Shown here: positions 1 to 13,041 of the stretch, piece by piece
How positions within the stretch are numbered: position 1 is the first letter of the stretch
How the letters are laid out: the number at the start of each line of letters is the position of its first letter
Source: Lanius collurio
Lineage: Eukaryota; Chordata; Aves; Passeriformes; Laniidae
Length of the DNA: 64,000 bases
Reading direction: 5' to 3'
Assembly (NCBI GenBank): GCA_020086605.1
Contig: JACBWW010000015.1
Location: 18,857,387 to 18,921,386 of the forward strand
Notes under the pieces: model-generated
Databases searched by the model: none
What the model saw: the letters and a program-made list of their open reading frames with translations, nothing else
What the model was told of the DNA's origin: nothing
Translations under genes and position numbers: made by a program

Positions 1-3000
1 AGAGAAAATTGTTAGATAAATTATTTGTATTGAGTAATTTGATCGGCTCTCCTTGGAAGCCTAATGAATAGGTTATTTTCTGCAACAGCTGCTGGTCGAA
101 CTCTCAAGCTTGAGCCCACATGGTCTGGCTGTTCAAAGGGAATTACTGTGCTGGCTTTTTTAAAGTAACTTTTAAAAAAGCAAAACTAGACACATTCTAT
201 TTGTTGACAGGGAGGAAAGATGGATAGGAGAAGATTTAAGTGGGTGGTAAAATTATTGTGAAGGCCTGAAAATTATTAGCAGAAAAGATAATTGTATGAA
301 GCCGCAAATAACTCGCCTGTCACAGGGACTGTAAGAAACCAAACCTTCATGGCTGTAATTCAGACACGTCATCTGCATTTCACGTATGCTGCTATGGAGA
401 GGAAATGCCTCCCAGATGGGCTATGAGGCTGGATGGCCCCGGGAACTCTGCTGCTGGGTGGGCTATGGCCATGTAGGCACAGTGGTCTGGGGCTACTCCT
501 CTCTGGTTGCCTACCGCATTTGTAAAAGGCCAAACATCACGTGCAGACATGCGCCAGTGGAGAAGTCTGGAAAAAGTGAAAAATCTTTAATGTAATGCAA
601 AATAAGTACTGGCTTTTGAGGGTGTGTGGAAAGGGTTAAATGCATTCTGCACTCGTGCAGCAATTTGCCAGGCATGATATTTGTTCCAGAGGGAGCCAGA
701 TTTTATTCTACATTTATTAGTGCATACTTGCCTGCAGTAGGCAAAGGCTGACCTGAACCTCTTTTATGGGTGATATTTGCTTGCATTTTCCAGTGACTAG
801 GGTACAGTGTGGTACCCTACAGTGTGGGCTAGGGTACTAAAGAGGGTGCAGTGTGATCTGCCAACCACAAACCTGAATTATTCCTCCAGCAGAGTGAAAT
901 AAAGGCAGAGCTCTGTGTGCCTGCCTTGCTCCTTTGCCCTGTCCTTGAATTGACTATGTCTACCCTGCTCCCTTCCTTTGGGGCACTTTGCTGGGATCAT
1001 CTTGCTGTTCAGTAGCTTCCACACACTGGACTTTTTTGCTCTCAAAAAGTTAGATTGGAGTTTATTTCATTGTTCTCTGAACAATCTATTTAGAAACTCG
1101 GTGTTTTGCTCTTTTTTCCCCTCTTCTTGCCAATGTAATCAAGAGGAGACTTTTTGGACATTATGTAAACAACATTAAGTATGGAGCACACATTGAGGTG
1201 AAGTGAATGGCGCCTCAGGTAGAATTTGGCTGTGAGTTGTCTTTGCCTCGTGTTTCTGCAGAAGTATATAAAGAAAGCTACCGCAATTGAAGACACCGAG
1301 GGTGGATGTGTGCAAGCATGCATGGTTAAGGGAAAGAAATCCACAGTGAAAAAAACAGGGGAAGCAGCCAAGGATACATTTTACAATGAAGGATTTGCTG
1401 GCTAGCTCTTTGAGAGGTGCTCAACACTGTGAGGAGCAGCTCAGTTAGGATGCTTCTGCACTGAGTCCAAGGCGGATGCTGCCCCTTTGCCAGGTCATCT
1501 CAATTTCTGCGGGTGGTTGAAGGAGCTGGTGAGGTTAGGAGTGCAGGGAGGGAGCCTGTTGGAACGATGCAGTTCTCCTTTGTGTCCCAGGGCCGTAATC
1601 CTAGACTGTGGTGTCACCTTTCTTTTGGGACAGAGGCCAGGTCCCTGCCACTGTGCAAACAGAGGTGAACATGTTGGTTTTGTGTCTGCCAGAGTGTTGG
1701 CTCTGACCTCTCGTGGCTCAGTCTGCTTAGATATTGCTGTTCTGTGGGACATGACACGTCCATCCCTCTGCTCGCCTGGCTTGTGGTGACAAACCCCCAC
1801 AATAGCTGCCAAATGGAGCTTGCATCTATTCTGATTTTGTGGCTTCTTGTGTTGTTTGGGCTGTGTTGTGGAGAAAGCCACGTGTTTCCCAACTAACTGG
1901 CTGCAAATTGATACCTTGTAATTTTGGGGGCAGAATCTATTTTGTTTCTCATGAAGGTAATTTGGCATTTTGCAAGAGTGTACTGAATAGTTCATGTTTC
2001 ATCTGAATTAATGAAGTGTGCCCATTGATTTCATGTTTATTGCTACTGAAAGCTTTCTTAATTATGAAAAACTGTAAATCTTTCATTTTATAAAAAGACA
2101 TAAATTTCAAGGGGATTTTATGATGAATTTTGAGAATCTTAATCTCAAGGAAAACACAGTTTTTGATGCCGCTTGCAATTGTCTTCCTGCCAGTATCAGT
2201 GACTGCATTTTGGTTGAATGTAGCCTGCCATCAGTAGTCAAGCCTCTCCAAGGTCAGCAAGGAACACAAGTCCTGCCCTACTTTGTCTCTACTCTCATTA
2301 CTTCCAAAAATACTTTTTGGAAAAACAACCTCCCATCCCATCTTTTTTTATGCTCCATCTGTTAAGTTGCTGCAGAAACATAGCAAGGAAGGGCTTTGGG
2401 GCTAGCAAACCACCGAGTCTCCCCACCACCCCACCAGTCTGCATAGGCTAACCATCAACTACAATACAGAAAATACTGCAGCACTGCCTTGGCTTTTTAA
2501 TGAGGCTAACATAAGATGAGAAATCATCCTTAAAGGTGCCCATGCTCAGATGGCTCTGCTGAGACACACTGCCAATCCAGGGATAGGTCAGCCTTAAAGC
2601 TGAAGGCACAGGTGCTGAACATTTGGAGCAGGCCAGCATTGTGTCACTTGAGGCCAAATATTGCCCCAGGTAGAGTGGTCCTTGTCACCACCACCAACTG
2701 ATGTGTCCAGCTTTGAAAAGGTGAGCTTCTGGGCAGTAGGTTAAGACAGGCAGCTGTAACAAATGTCAGGACTTGGAACCAAACAGGATGCATGAGATGC
2801 TCTCACAGATTGTGTATTTAAATGGATATTCATAAACAGGCTTCAACATGGATTTTGGAGCTACTGTCCCTATTTGGTATCCACTAATACCTGCCCTCCA
2901 ACTGACTGCAAGTGTAACATGCTGAGATTGAGATTCACATGACTGAGTCACCAGTTTACAGACACCACCAGTTGTGGGTTGAAACAATAATCAGATCTAG

Positions 3001-3835
3001 AGGTCATTTACCCAAAATGAGTGCCTGGATATTAAAGCAGCATATGCATGTTACATTTATCATCAGCGTTGGCACATGTGTGTGACACATAATAATAGCA
3101 AAAGCAGGTTGTAGCAGCAGGTGGCACCTGGCATACTCTGTCACATCAGTCACTTTTTGTTTTTTCTGTGCATTTGGATTGATAGACTTTTTTTTCTAGA
3201 TAACTGGCATACTCTTTTTCAGAAAGGAAGCAATTTTTGCAATACCTTTCCTAGCCTGGTCTCTGTACAGTTCCCCTTTTTATCTGGCATGATTAGGATT
3301 CATGTTTCTTTCCTCCAAAAGTGCTTTCTAAGGTCCCTATTTACACATGATACAAGATCAATGGGCTAATAATTAAGGCAGTGGTGTGAGGCTATTTCAG
3401 GTCTGTTTCCTATTTATTTGAAGCAGCTGTCTACAAATACTGGATGCAGAGTACAGAGGTTGCCATGGTTAAAAACCATGTTTACTGATTGCTCAGTAAA
3501 TAGTTGCACAACTTTCTGTGTAAATGCCAGATAGCACATCAGAGTTTCCTTGGGTAGTTTCACTTAGGCACAAGCCTTCCCCCCAATTCCTGTAACTGTA
3601 CTGATCTTGTTTGCTTGCACACACCTTTATGGAGTGAGTCAAGAAGAGAAGGAAATGTGCCACCAAAAAATGACTGAATTTGTGTTTAGCCTGGAGAGGT
3701 GAGGACTGAGAGGAGGTGTGAAGCCATTTTCTGCAGACATGAAAGGCCACCACAAGGTAGCTGGGAATAATCTCCTCGTCTCTGGTGGCTAGGAGAGGAG
3801 CATCGGTCTTCAATCGCTGCCAAGAAGAATCGAGT
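1..3835. other. Non-coding stretch, no gene recognised
   Basis: I see no recognisable exon, RNA gene or transposon here. The longest open frame is 166 codons on the minus strand (1495-1995), with overlapping open frames on both strands and no domain, signal peptide or family motif. That pattern fits chance frames in a locally GC-richer patch at about 1.4-1.8 kb. The rest is AT-rich single-copy sequence. The only internal structure I noted is a small interleaved repeat at 799-837, listed separately. Confidence 0.6.
799..837. repeat. Small interleaved direct and inverted repeat
   Basis: The heptamer AGGGTAC occurs at 799-805 and again at 831-837. Its inverse, GTACCCT, lies between them at 813-819. 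ACAGTGTGG is also repeated at 804-812 and 819-827. It looks like a minor local duplication. No function is implied. Confidence 0.5.
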
Positions 3836-4046
3836 TAGACGTCAAGGAGAGACTTTGTAATGGTAATGATGGTGAGGCAGCAGACTTCAGAGGCTGTCAA
3901 ATCTCCATTGCTGAAGATCTTGAAGAGCAGATTAGATCTAGCTTTGGCAGGAATGATATACTGTAACTAATCCAGCCTTAAATCAAGGAAATGGGCTGGA
4001 TGACCTCTTGAAGTACTTCGTAGCCTGTAAGTCTCTTTATGCCATT
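3836..4046 (+). mobile_element. Old CR1 LINE 3'-end fragment
   Basis: The order of word matches is that of a CR1 3' end read on the + strand. A 'CAAATCTCCATTGCTGAAG' segment stands where CR1 has its 'gaatctccatcactggag' motif. It is followed by a 'gaagagcagattagat' equivalent, then 'GGGCTGGATGACCTCTTGAA', equivalent to the standard 'gactagatgacctc' motif. It is heavily diverged and has lost the terminal octamer repeat. The 5' boundary is approximate. An older CR1 subfamily is likely, and no coding capacity remains. Confidence 0.65.
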
Positions 4047-7000
4047 AATATTTGGAGGCAGAATCTGATTAAACTGTGGTGTATAACAAATGCTGGAGCA
4101 GCTGCTGTTTCTTCCACCCCTAACATGGCAAGAGGACCTAGCAGGGCTCTCTGGAAAACAGGTTGCTCTGAAGGAGGATGGCACTAACGTGCCTGTGCTA
4201 TGCAGGTCTCAGCTTAGCTCTTCAGAATGGACATGAAGTGAGCAGGAACAGCTGGGCTTTCCCAAAGCTGTACCCAAGTGTCCACTGGAAAACTCCTCTT
4301 CTGTCATCTACAGCAAGTCTAAACCTTTTTTTCAGAGCACTGGGTACCTGGCCAATGCCAGCAGGATACTCATGCCCTTGTCCTCGCCAGGGGAATGCAG
4401 CTGCCCTGCATCCTGTTTTGTGGTCCCCTGCCCTGCACATCTCATCGAGGAGCAGGGAGAGTTTGGCCCTTAGCATGGCCATTCATTGTTTTCCATGAAC
4501 GCACTGAATAATTTATTAAAAAATGTAAAAATGTTAATGTGAAAAAAGGTGTCTTTTTTTTTCACTTTCTCCCAAATGACATACACTTCCATTTTCAGAT
4601 GTGTCTTATTTGCGTTTGGTTTTCCAGATGTAAAACAGACCCATGGGGTCAGGCAGTACAGGTTTTCTATTTTTCACATCACTGCACCCACAGAAGGACA
4701 GAATTCTGTATCACTCACATTATGTGGGGGAAGAGCCTTCCTATTCATGCTGTTTTCTTGCAGGAATACTAAGAAACCCTTCTCATTTTCTGCTGTGAAG
4801 AGCTGCTGCAAGCTGGGGTAGAGCTGTGGGCTGTGAATGGACACACTTCCCCATAACATGTTCTTCTCTTTAAAACAGGAAAGCTGTGAAAAGCAAAAAT
4901 AACCAGTCAAGATTGCACACCATAAAATGATTTAGCAGAGAGCTGACTTCTTGAAATGGAAAGAGCTTGCTTTTCACAGGGCCTGGATTTACTTATCTGC
5001 CATGCAATTACTTGCATAATAATAGCCAATCTGCATATGATAAATTAATAAAATGCATCTAAGTGTTGAGGGTGCGAAGAAAAACACTAAGCACTAGATA
5101 TTTGGCTCTCTTTCATTTATCTCAATTGAAAACACCAGTGGAAGATCTGCAAGGAAATTAGTAACACTTACTGGAAGAGAAGTTTTTGCATGTGTGATGG
5201 CTTCCCAAATCTTTCCTGTGTCAGCTGCATTTTAGCCATACTCCTCCTGAAATGAGAGCCTGTCCTGTTCCCAGTGCTTTGCAGAGCTGGCTTTATAAGC
5301 TGGCTTTATAGGCAGTCACCTTCCTTTCAAAATAATAATCCAAAGCTTACAGAACTGCAAATAAAACCACAACCTGTGTAAGCCAGCATAGAAATTTTTT
5401 GTGAGTCCATAGCTGATCAAAATTACATTGTTGGAGAGCATTATTTGAACTCTTTCCTGCCAGCAGTTATTGTAATGCTCAGTAGCTGCAGTGTAACAGA
5501 GTTTGGGCAGATGTGTGGGCCATGGCATGGATGAGCTCACTTAGGTGGCATGGGGAGAAGGGCAGCAGGGCAGCTAGGCAAGGCTGGGGAACCACCCGTG
5601 CCCATTCCTATCTCCGTGTTTCCCTGCTTCCCATAGCAAAAGATTTTGATATTGCAGTCAGTCTTAGGGTACCAGATCTGACATCTCAGCTGGCTATTTT
5701 GTGCCAGTGCAGTTGCACTAATGATGGCAGTAACTAGAGGCTTGTGGCTGGTTATATCCCTAGTTTTCCCTAAGTCTCTGTTGGGTTTTGGAATCTTTTT
5801 TTAAGTCCTTGCTGCAAAGCGTGGCTGAGCTGCTCTCTGCATCGCAGCCACAGAACTCGGATAGATCCATGTCTAACACAGCAGCCACTGCAGAGAAAGC
5901 TGAGCAGGAAAACACTGGGACTTTGTTTCTGTCGTGGTGAGAGCCTCACCACCGGCTGGCTGCCCATTTCTAATCAAGCAGCACACATGACAACATGACA
6001 TTTTCTGCCTTACTTAGCTCCAGCTCTCATTCCATTCAGAAAACACCTCAAAATGTGGATTATTCATACACTGATCTCAAAAGATGCAGCAATAATTATG
6101 TAAACTTCACATCAGCTGTACATGGTGTCGACCTTGCAGCAAAACAAAAGCAGAAAAGAGGTAGTTGTTTTGTGGGATTCTTCCACCTCATATCACTACC
6201 CAATATCCCAGGCTGGCCCCATAGTCCTAACTGAGGATGGTGTTTTGTTTTGAGAGGCTGTGAAATTCTGCCTCTGGAGATCATAGTCTAGAAAGAAGAG
6301 CAGATAGAGAGAGGCAAGTGAAGGACAGAGAATAAAATCTTAGCAATTAACTCTTGTAAATATCTCTCCCTGAAAAAGCCATGCTTACCCAGTCAGGGAA
6401 CTGACAAACCAGATGAGCTATGGGCCCAAGGAAAAAAAGAGTTCAATTTTTAATATCAAATACTTGAAGCAGTAAATGAATAGCTTACCAGCAATTCCAT
6501 CTGAAATAGGTTTGCATTGCTGTTCAGATAATTTTGAACTGTGGATGTATTAATGGAAGTTGTGATCGGTTTCAGGACAATTTACAAGCAGGTAAAAAGA
6601 CTAAATTCAACAAATTGATTCTTTGCTGCAAATAGTCCAACCAGAACTAGTTCCCCAAGATAAGGTATTGTGCGTTTCTCATTTCTGACTCATATAAATG
6701 TGCTAGTGTGCTATTTCATTGTTTGTCACCAGAAATTTTGACTTCATAAATATTGAATCATAGAATTGAAATTGCATAAAATTTTATGTATGTGCAAAAG
6801 AAGAGTCACACATCACCTGGACCCCCTCCTTTACTGCTCTGCCAGGGTTCCACATTCTTCCTTGGAAAGGGGACAAGACTAGGTGATCTCATCATAATTG
6901 AAACTATATCTCATTCTACTTGGGACTTCTTGCCAGTGAGGTAGGTGCTGACATTCATTTTGTGTCCCTTGCTTTAATACTATGACAAAATAATTTTTTC

Positions 7001-9358
7001 AAATTCTGATTACTTTGAGAAGACTGGGGGCTTGGATTTTTGCCCTACATGCACACTGAACCCTGCTGTACCACTGCTGGCACCCAAGTGGTAATAGATT
7101 AACTGAACACTTATTCTGGGTCCATTGTCCCACAAGTCTGTAAGGACAGATGGGTTTTGCAGAAGTGGCTCCATGCGTGCTGTCACTCAGTTACTCTGCA
7201 CCACACTGAACTCAGTGGGTTTTCCTGCTAAGTGGGCAGTTTTGCCTTGAAGCTGTAGGGAGTAAGACCATCCATTGGAGGGGAGTTGAGTAGTGTTTGC
7301 TTGAGGTGAAAGCCTGCTTTGGGGAAATGCAGTTGGTTTGGTCAAAAGTGTGAAGAATTATTCTTGCCAGTAATGTCCTTCCCTGCAGTGGAGAGAAATA
7401 AGCATTTAGAGCCTGAAAGAGACAAAAGGTGCAGCCACTGAAGCCATCTAGGAGAATCACAAAGTCACAGATTCAGCTTCCAAAGTTCAGGAGTCTAATG
7501 TCAAAAAGTCATAACTTCAAACCACCTCGGACAATTTCAGCTTGATGGCAACACACTGTCTGACTTCTGTTGAACTGGATTTTAGTCTAGGAACATTATG
7601 TTTAGATATAACACTAATTATCTTGGCTGGGTTAGCAATTACATTCAAATGCATTCTCTCATGCTTCTATAATATTTGCATGTTTCTGTTTGCACTGCTG
7701 GCTGTGTTCAAAGAGACCTTGGAGCTGCAATATTGTGGGGAGGAATAGACTAGCCAGCTCTTACTCAAAGGTCAAGCTTAAGTCATGAAGGACTATGATT
7801 TTCACTAACTTTTGTCCCACTGCCTGTTCTCTTTTGGTAGCCAGCGCACAAGACCAGGCCTGCTGTTATGCTGTGGGCCTGCTCTCAGCCCCAGCATTAG
7901 TTTTGGAAACAGTTCACATCCCTACAGGATTGCCGCTTGGTGTTGTTTTGGGGTTTTTTTCCTTAGGCTCTCCAAACATACTGAAGTGTCATTAAGACAA
8001 ATGGCAAACATTTCTCCTTTTCTCACATCTGTCAAAACTTCAAAATCTACTTTCATGACATTTCACACAGCATTTTTTTACGTACCACTCAAAGGACATG
8101 GAATCCTAATGAGCCTTGCTTCCATCTTTTTCATCTGCCACATTCTGCTGTCCTGGTATAATAAATTAACAAACAGCGGCGGGGGGGGTGGTGGTATGTA
8201 GCAAGTGATATAAACAGTTGTGGAGTGAAAGGAGAGGGAAAGAGAATTAGGCTGGTACCCCCAGAGGGTTTGAAGACAATTTTTGAAGGAAGTAGCTGTA
8301 CACTCCTACGAGGAGGGCACGGTCCTGAGCCCTTGAGCAGAGCATTTCCTCAACCCCATCACCAAGGAGGCTGAGTAGCTTGATAGTAGAGAAACAATCT
8401 AAGATTTAGGAGTAGCTTTGCATTCCCAGTGTCAGGAATCAAAAGGGGACTTTAGTTTTGGTCATTTATTTAAAAAATAATTTGTTCTTTCTGCAGTTAC
8501 AGACTTGGCTTGTAAATGTTAACTGATGTTCTTGCTTTCACTGTTCGTAAATGTGTTAAACAATAGTTTCTAGTGGGAGATTCAGGATACTGCTTTTTCT
8601 CATCAAAAGCAGAAGGAAAAATATACCAAAATTAGCTTAAGTGCCTCTTTCATGGAGGAAAAAAAGTGGACAGTCATATCTTTTAACTCAAGGCTGGGAA
8701 GTCTGGTGCGCTGGCAGCACAGGTTCTTCACTACAATGCAACCAATTAGTAGTCACCTCCTCCCCATCCTCTGGACTGGGGAAAGACATCTTCAGAAGGA
8801 CTGGCTGATCTGTAATATCTTGGGTAACAGGATTCTGGGCAATCTCCATCAGTTTGTTAAAAGCCACCCATGAGCACAAGACTGACTTTCAATATGAGGC
8901 TCTCCTAGCAGCACTCTGAAAGTGCCCAGGAATTATGCAGGACTTCTGTTGCCAGGTAGGAGTATTTTATCTAGATTAAAGGATGCCAGCAGCTATAGTT
9001 GTTGTAAGATGATTGTGTTTCCATCTTCAGGATACAAACTATTCCACTTGGATATAGACTGTATCGTTAATTTTGCAGAAAATGTGGAACTTGGTGTTGG
9101 TACAACCCAAATTAACAGAAATAAGATGATGGTGTTTGTATTCAGGATAGAACACACAATCATTGAAATGCTCAGGGAATGGTCTTTAAGTGCTGGTCAG
9201 TCGTACAGTGTTTCTGCATTAACCCAGAAGTACGACGAGAAAAATCAGAAGTACCACTCCTGTCCATGCTACCAAACGAGCCAATAAAGGACCTTACATC
9301 TTGTTAGGTTCTTGTAAACTTGTTTCAGTTTTAACCTGGTGTGTCAGGACCTGTACAT
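4047..9358. other. Non-coding stretch, no gene recognised
   Basis: AT-rich sequence with short open frames only, the longest being 129 codons at 7812-8201 on the + strand with a low-complexity Gly tail. No motif, splice-linked exon series or RNA gene was recognised. It contains a short tandem duplication at 5285-5310, a homeodomain-site-rich patch at 4975-5070, and a G-run at about 8178-8193. The segment at 6750-6900 has a weak resemblance to a reversed CR1 end that I did not accept. Confidence 0.55.
5285..5310. repeat. 13-bp perfect tandem duplication
   Basis: The unit AGCTGGCTTTATA occurs twice back to back (5285-5297 and 5298-5310). It is the size expected of a replication-slippage duplication. 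No associated gene is visible. Confidence 0.85.
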
Positions 9359-9373
9359 ACACACACACACACA
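9359..9373. repeat. (AC)n microsatellite
   Basis: Seven uninterrupted AC dinucleotides. It is short and likely of low polymorphism. Confidence 0.9.
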
Positions 9374-12300
9374 TTTCTATAAACTCATTTGTTACGTTTC
9401 TAACGCACCATGTCCACCTGAGCCGTGCAAAGTGCTAGGTGGCAACATGGCACTTCCCCTTTGTGCTCCTTCGCAGTAGGGCAGCAGGCCCCCACCTCTA
9501 GGTGACTCCCAGCCTTGTGGGACTACTGGTGCCTCACAGTCCCTGCCTGAACCACCACAGCCATTGTACATGGCCTCACAGGTCTGTTTTATATGAGACC
9601 TGCAGCCTTCTTCCTGCCTGAGATGTGATACACAGACCAAATTACCTTTCACTGCCTACCCTGAAGTCAAAGTTCAGCTTTCTCCCACAGCATCAGCCAG
9701 CAGGAAGCCTGGATAATAGTTTGACATGGTAGGTGTCAGCACAGAGAAATGTGCTTCTGCCTCAGTACAGAGCCTTATACAGGTTTCCTAATATATTTTC
9801 AGAAAGTTTCCAGATGAAGCAGATATGGCAAAAACTGATGAAAATTTGATTTCACTTGCAGCAGGGGAACAGGAAGAGGAAGATAGGTTAATATGCTTCA
9901 GAGAAGAAGATGCTCCAGGAGGAATGTTGATGGGTAGTCACCTGCCCTACTTTTACCTTTCATGTGGGATGCTATCTTTTACTAGATTGCCAAAATTTTC
10001 ATTCACGAAAATAGGTGCTTCAGAGCACTCAGACTTCAGCAAATCAGTGTGTATTTGGGGAGCCTAAATCTGAACTAAGAAGAACAATTTTGTGCTTTTC
10101 ATACCACTGGCAAAATGCAAATTTCATTGGTGCAACGTTGACTCATTATCGCTGAATCAAAGAGCAGTCTCAGTTCCTGCTGGCATCCTATTTAAAAGAA
10201 AAATAAAAATCTTTTCTGTTGCAGATATACATTGCTGTGTGAATGGATGATGCTGCCTCAATCTTCATGTCTCACGTTCGTGTTGATTAGCTGCCCTATT
10301 TTAGGACTGTTTGCATTATGCAATAGGCTAGTAAAATCATTAGTGTGCAAATAAAAGTAGGTCTTTACCTTAAGAATTAAACACATAAAACACGTGATTA
10401 TAAAGGACAGGGGTTTATAGGAATGGGGAAAACTGCATGAACTAGGTGAGACACCAGGGTCTGAGGTAGATGAGCTACACTGCAGATAAATGACAGGCTG
10501 AAGCACACAAGTGAAAATAATCAGAACTCCTGTGTAAAGTGACGCTGATATATTCTGAATGTCACATTACACTGCACAGTGCTACGCTTGCTCTGAAAAG
10601 CTCTTTAATTATAGTTGCTCAAGCCTTAAAAGCACAAAACTCTAGTGTAGAGGTGGGCACCATTTAAGCTACATAAATCTTGTTATTGAAGATGCAAATG
10701 GGAAGTTCAGCTCTTAGATAATTAGCAAGAGTTACCTCTGATATTTAATTATCTATGCATCTATATAAGGCTAACAGTTCATTAAAACCATTATCCTTCA
10801 AAAATTCTTCTTTTGTTTTTTTCTTTCCTTTCCAATGCTTGTAATATTAAATTGCTTTTGTTTTGGTTTTTTGTTTTTTTTTTTTTTTTGCATATGAGCC
10901 TGTTACCTGTTCTTCCCATGTTGCTGTCAAGGGTGGCAACCTGTGCTGGAAATCTCCTAATTACCAGCCATTCTCAAGGATCTGCAAATGATGGCAGCAT
11001 CTGCTAACTGAGGTCTGAGTTCAGCAGTCCCAGTGGAGTGGGAGCACCTCACATGGGGCCGAGGAAGCAGGAATTGAGGGCACTTTGGAGGTTTTGCCAT
11101 AGGGGTCAGGATGGCGGCGTATCAACTGTCCATTGTAATTTGGCTGGCAAAAATGACTTAGGCAGCTTCATCCTCTCCTTCCCATTGCCTGTCAGAAAGG
11201 GGACCCGTCCCCTCAGGCATCACTAGAGAAATCCCTTACTTGGATACGGATAAACAGGGGAAGTGTTCAAGCCAAAACTCAGTTCCTGAATTAAATGAGG
11301 AAACTCTGCCTATGGTAGTTTGAGTGTCCTGGAGAATGCAACCTGGGCCTTTGGTGGCTTTGTAAACTGCTAGCCTAGCTACTTAAGCTAAAAATAAATC
11401 TTTCCTTGAGAGCTTTTCTCCCACACATTTCTTTTCAGGACCTGGCACTGAATAAAGCAGTTTAAGAAAGAAAACAAACCAAAATGGGGCAGAGTTTCAA
11501 GCAGGAAAACTGAAAAGCCCTCTTGAGCTGTGGCCACACACAGCCGCACGCTCTCAGCTGTCCTGGGATCCCGCCCCGGCCAAGTGTGCTGCCTGCTTTG
11601 CTGTGGATGTTTTCTTTATTTTAGACAATACTGATGCATTCATTAGTAGACCTCTGAAGAATGATTTTTAGATCTGATATCACTTCAATCGCCAGTTTTC
11701 TTTCATAACCTCCTACGCTTTTTCTATGCCAGGCATTCCCAAAGGAAATGGGTTAGTTGGTGTAGGGCTAGAAAAGCTTTGCTGTGCTGCCAAAAGTGCT
11801 TTGGTACTTCGCAGACAGAATCTTCAGGATCATCTGTCTGGGCTGCCCTCCTGGGATGCCTCCTTGGTCATTCTTCCACTCTCTGTTTTTCCAACATTCT
11901 TCAAAAGGCAACTCACCTCTGTGCAGCTGAGTTCTAAAAATTCATTGCCATTTTGAGGAATAGCCAAATTACAATTAGTCTCCAGCAAAGCTCATCATCT
12001 GCTTAGGAGAGTTCAAGGGATGAGTATGTTGATTCAGAGGCATTGTGTCTTTACAAAACATGTTTTGCAGTTATGAAGAAATTAATAGCTGTCACAAGTG
12101 ATGATTTGGCCAACAAAAAGGTCCAATTTCCTTAAATAAACTATTAGCAACAAAAATATGTGACTGGCTCAATTCTGTGATTTCTCTCAATATTTGTTGA
12201 GGGAAAAGCATGAATTAAAAAATGAAAATAATTTAGTGCTAAATGAAACTAAATTAAACTGTTTTCTTGGCAGATTGACATGAACAGATTAAAAAAATGT

Positions 12301-13022
12301 AATGGCAAAAATTGTAGCAGCAAATTAGTATGAGGAATTAGTAATTTTTCCTAAACAAAAATAAGATTTGAAAAGTATGTCAAATGTGAGGGAAGAAATG
12401 CTTTTTTGGTATTATGTCACCCTACCACATTACCCAGAAACAGAGGATGGGGTTGTCAAAGGCCTTTTGACTTACATTCTCAAGAACAGCTTAACATATA
12501 CACCATAATTTACTATTAGTAAGCAAGAATATGGGATTTCAAATGCATTACATTACAGAGAGGGAGATGTTTTGAAAATTGTATTGTAGCTGTTCACAAG
12601 TAAATGGCTGTCCCCCCTGCACAAGCATAATTGAACTGCTTACTCCCTTTACAGTGACACCCACTTCTTTGTGGCTTCTGACTTTTGGATGAGGCCATTC
12701 TTGCATGGAGAGGGAAAAAACAAAACTCGAATGTCTGCTTTGATAAAGCATTGGCTTTACTTATCACCAGTGGCAGGTGTTAAAAACTCAGGAGAACCAT
12801 TTTGGATGATCAGCATCCCAGGATTCATCCACATCTCTGGATCTGTGACCAATGCATCATATTTTTTAAAAATTATTTTTATTTAATTTTATTTAGCTGC
12901 AAACCTTCTCTGCACCCACACTTGGAGTATTGTGCAGCAGATTAACACAAGAAATGGCTTCTCTCCTGGACAACCAAGAGTTCCTTTTAGCTGAGAAACC
13001 TGCAGCCATGCATAAGCTTATG
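9374..13022. other. Non-coding stretch, no gene recognised
   Basis: Short open frames only, with no recognisable product. The one at 9825-10067 (+) has an acidic patch (EQEEEDRL) but no family resemblance I can name. There is a T16 run at 10874-10889. Two AT-rich patches at about 10590-10800 and 12060-12360 look like candidate conserved non-coding DNA from their TAAT-rich composition, which is an inference only. Confidence 0.55.
10874..10889. repeat. Poly-T run (16)
   Basis: A homopolymer of 16 T. It could be the reverse-strand poly-A of an old retrocopy, but the flanking sequence gave no recognisable parent gene. Confidence 0.9.
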
Positions 13023-13040
13023 CTCTCTCTCTCTCTCTCT
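13023..13040. repeat. (CT)9 microsatellite
   Basis: An uninterrupted CT dinucleotide tract, a polypyrimidine stretch on the + strand. It is followed by further pyrimidine-rich sequence but no convincing splice acceptor and exon. Confidence 0.9.
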
Positions 13041-13041
13041 C

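Noticed and set aside
6750..6910. Possible reversed CR1 end (AATCATAGAATTGAA followed by a CACCTGGACCCCC-like segment)
   Set aside because: Only two short words fit, and a later GACTAGGTGATCTC word points in the opposite orientation. Too weak to call.
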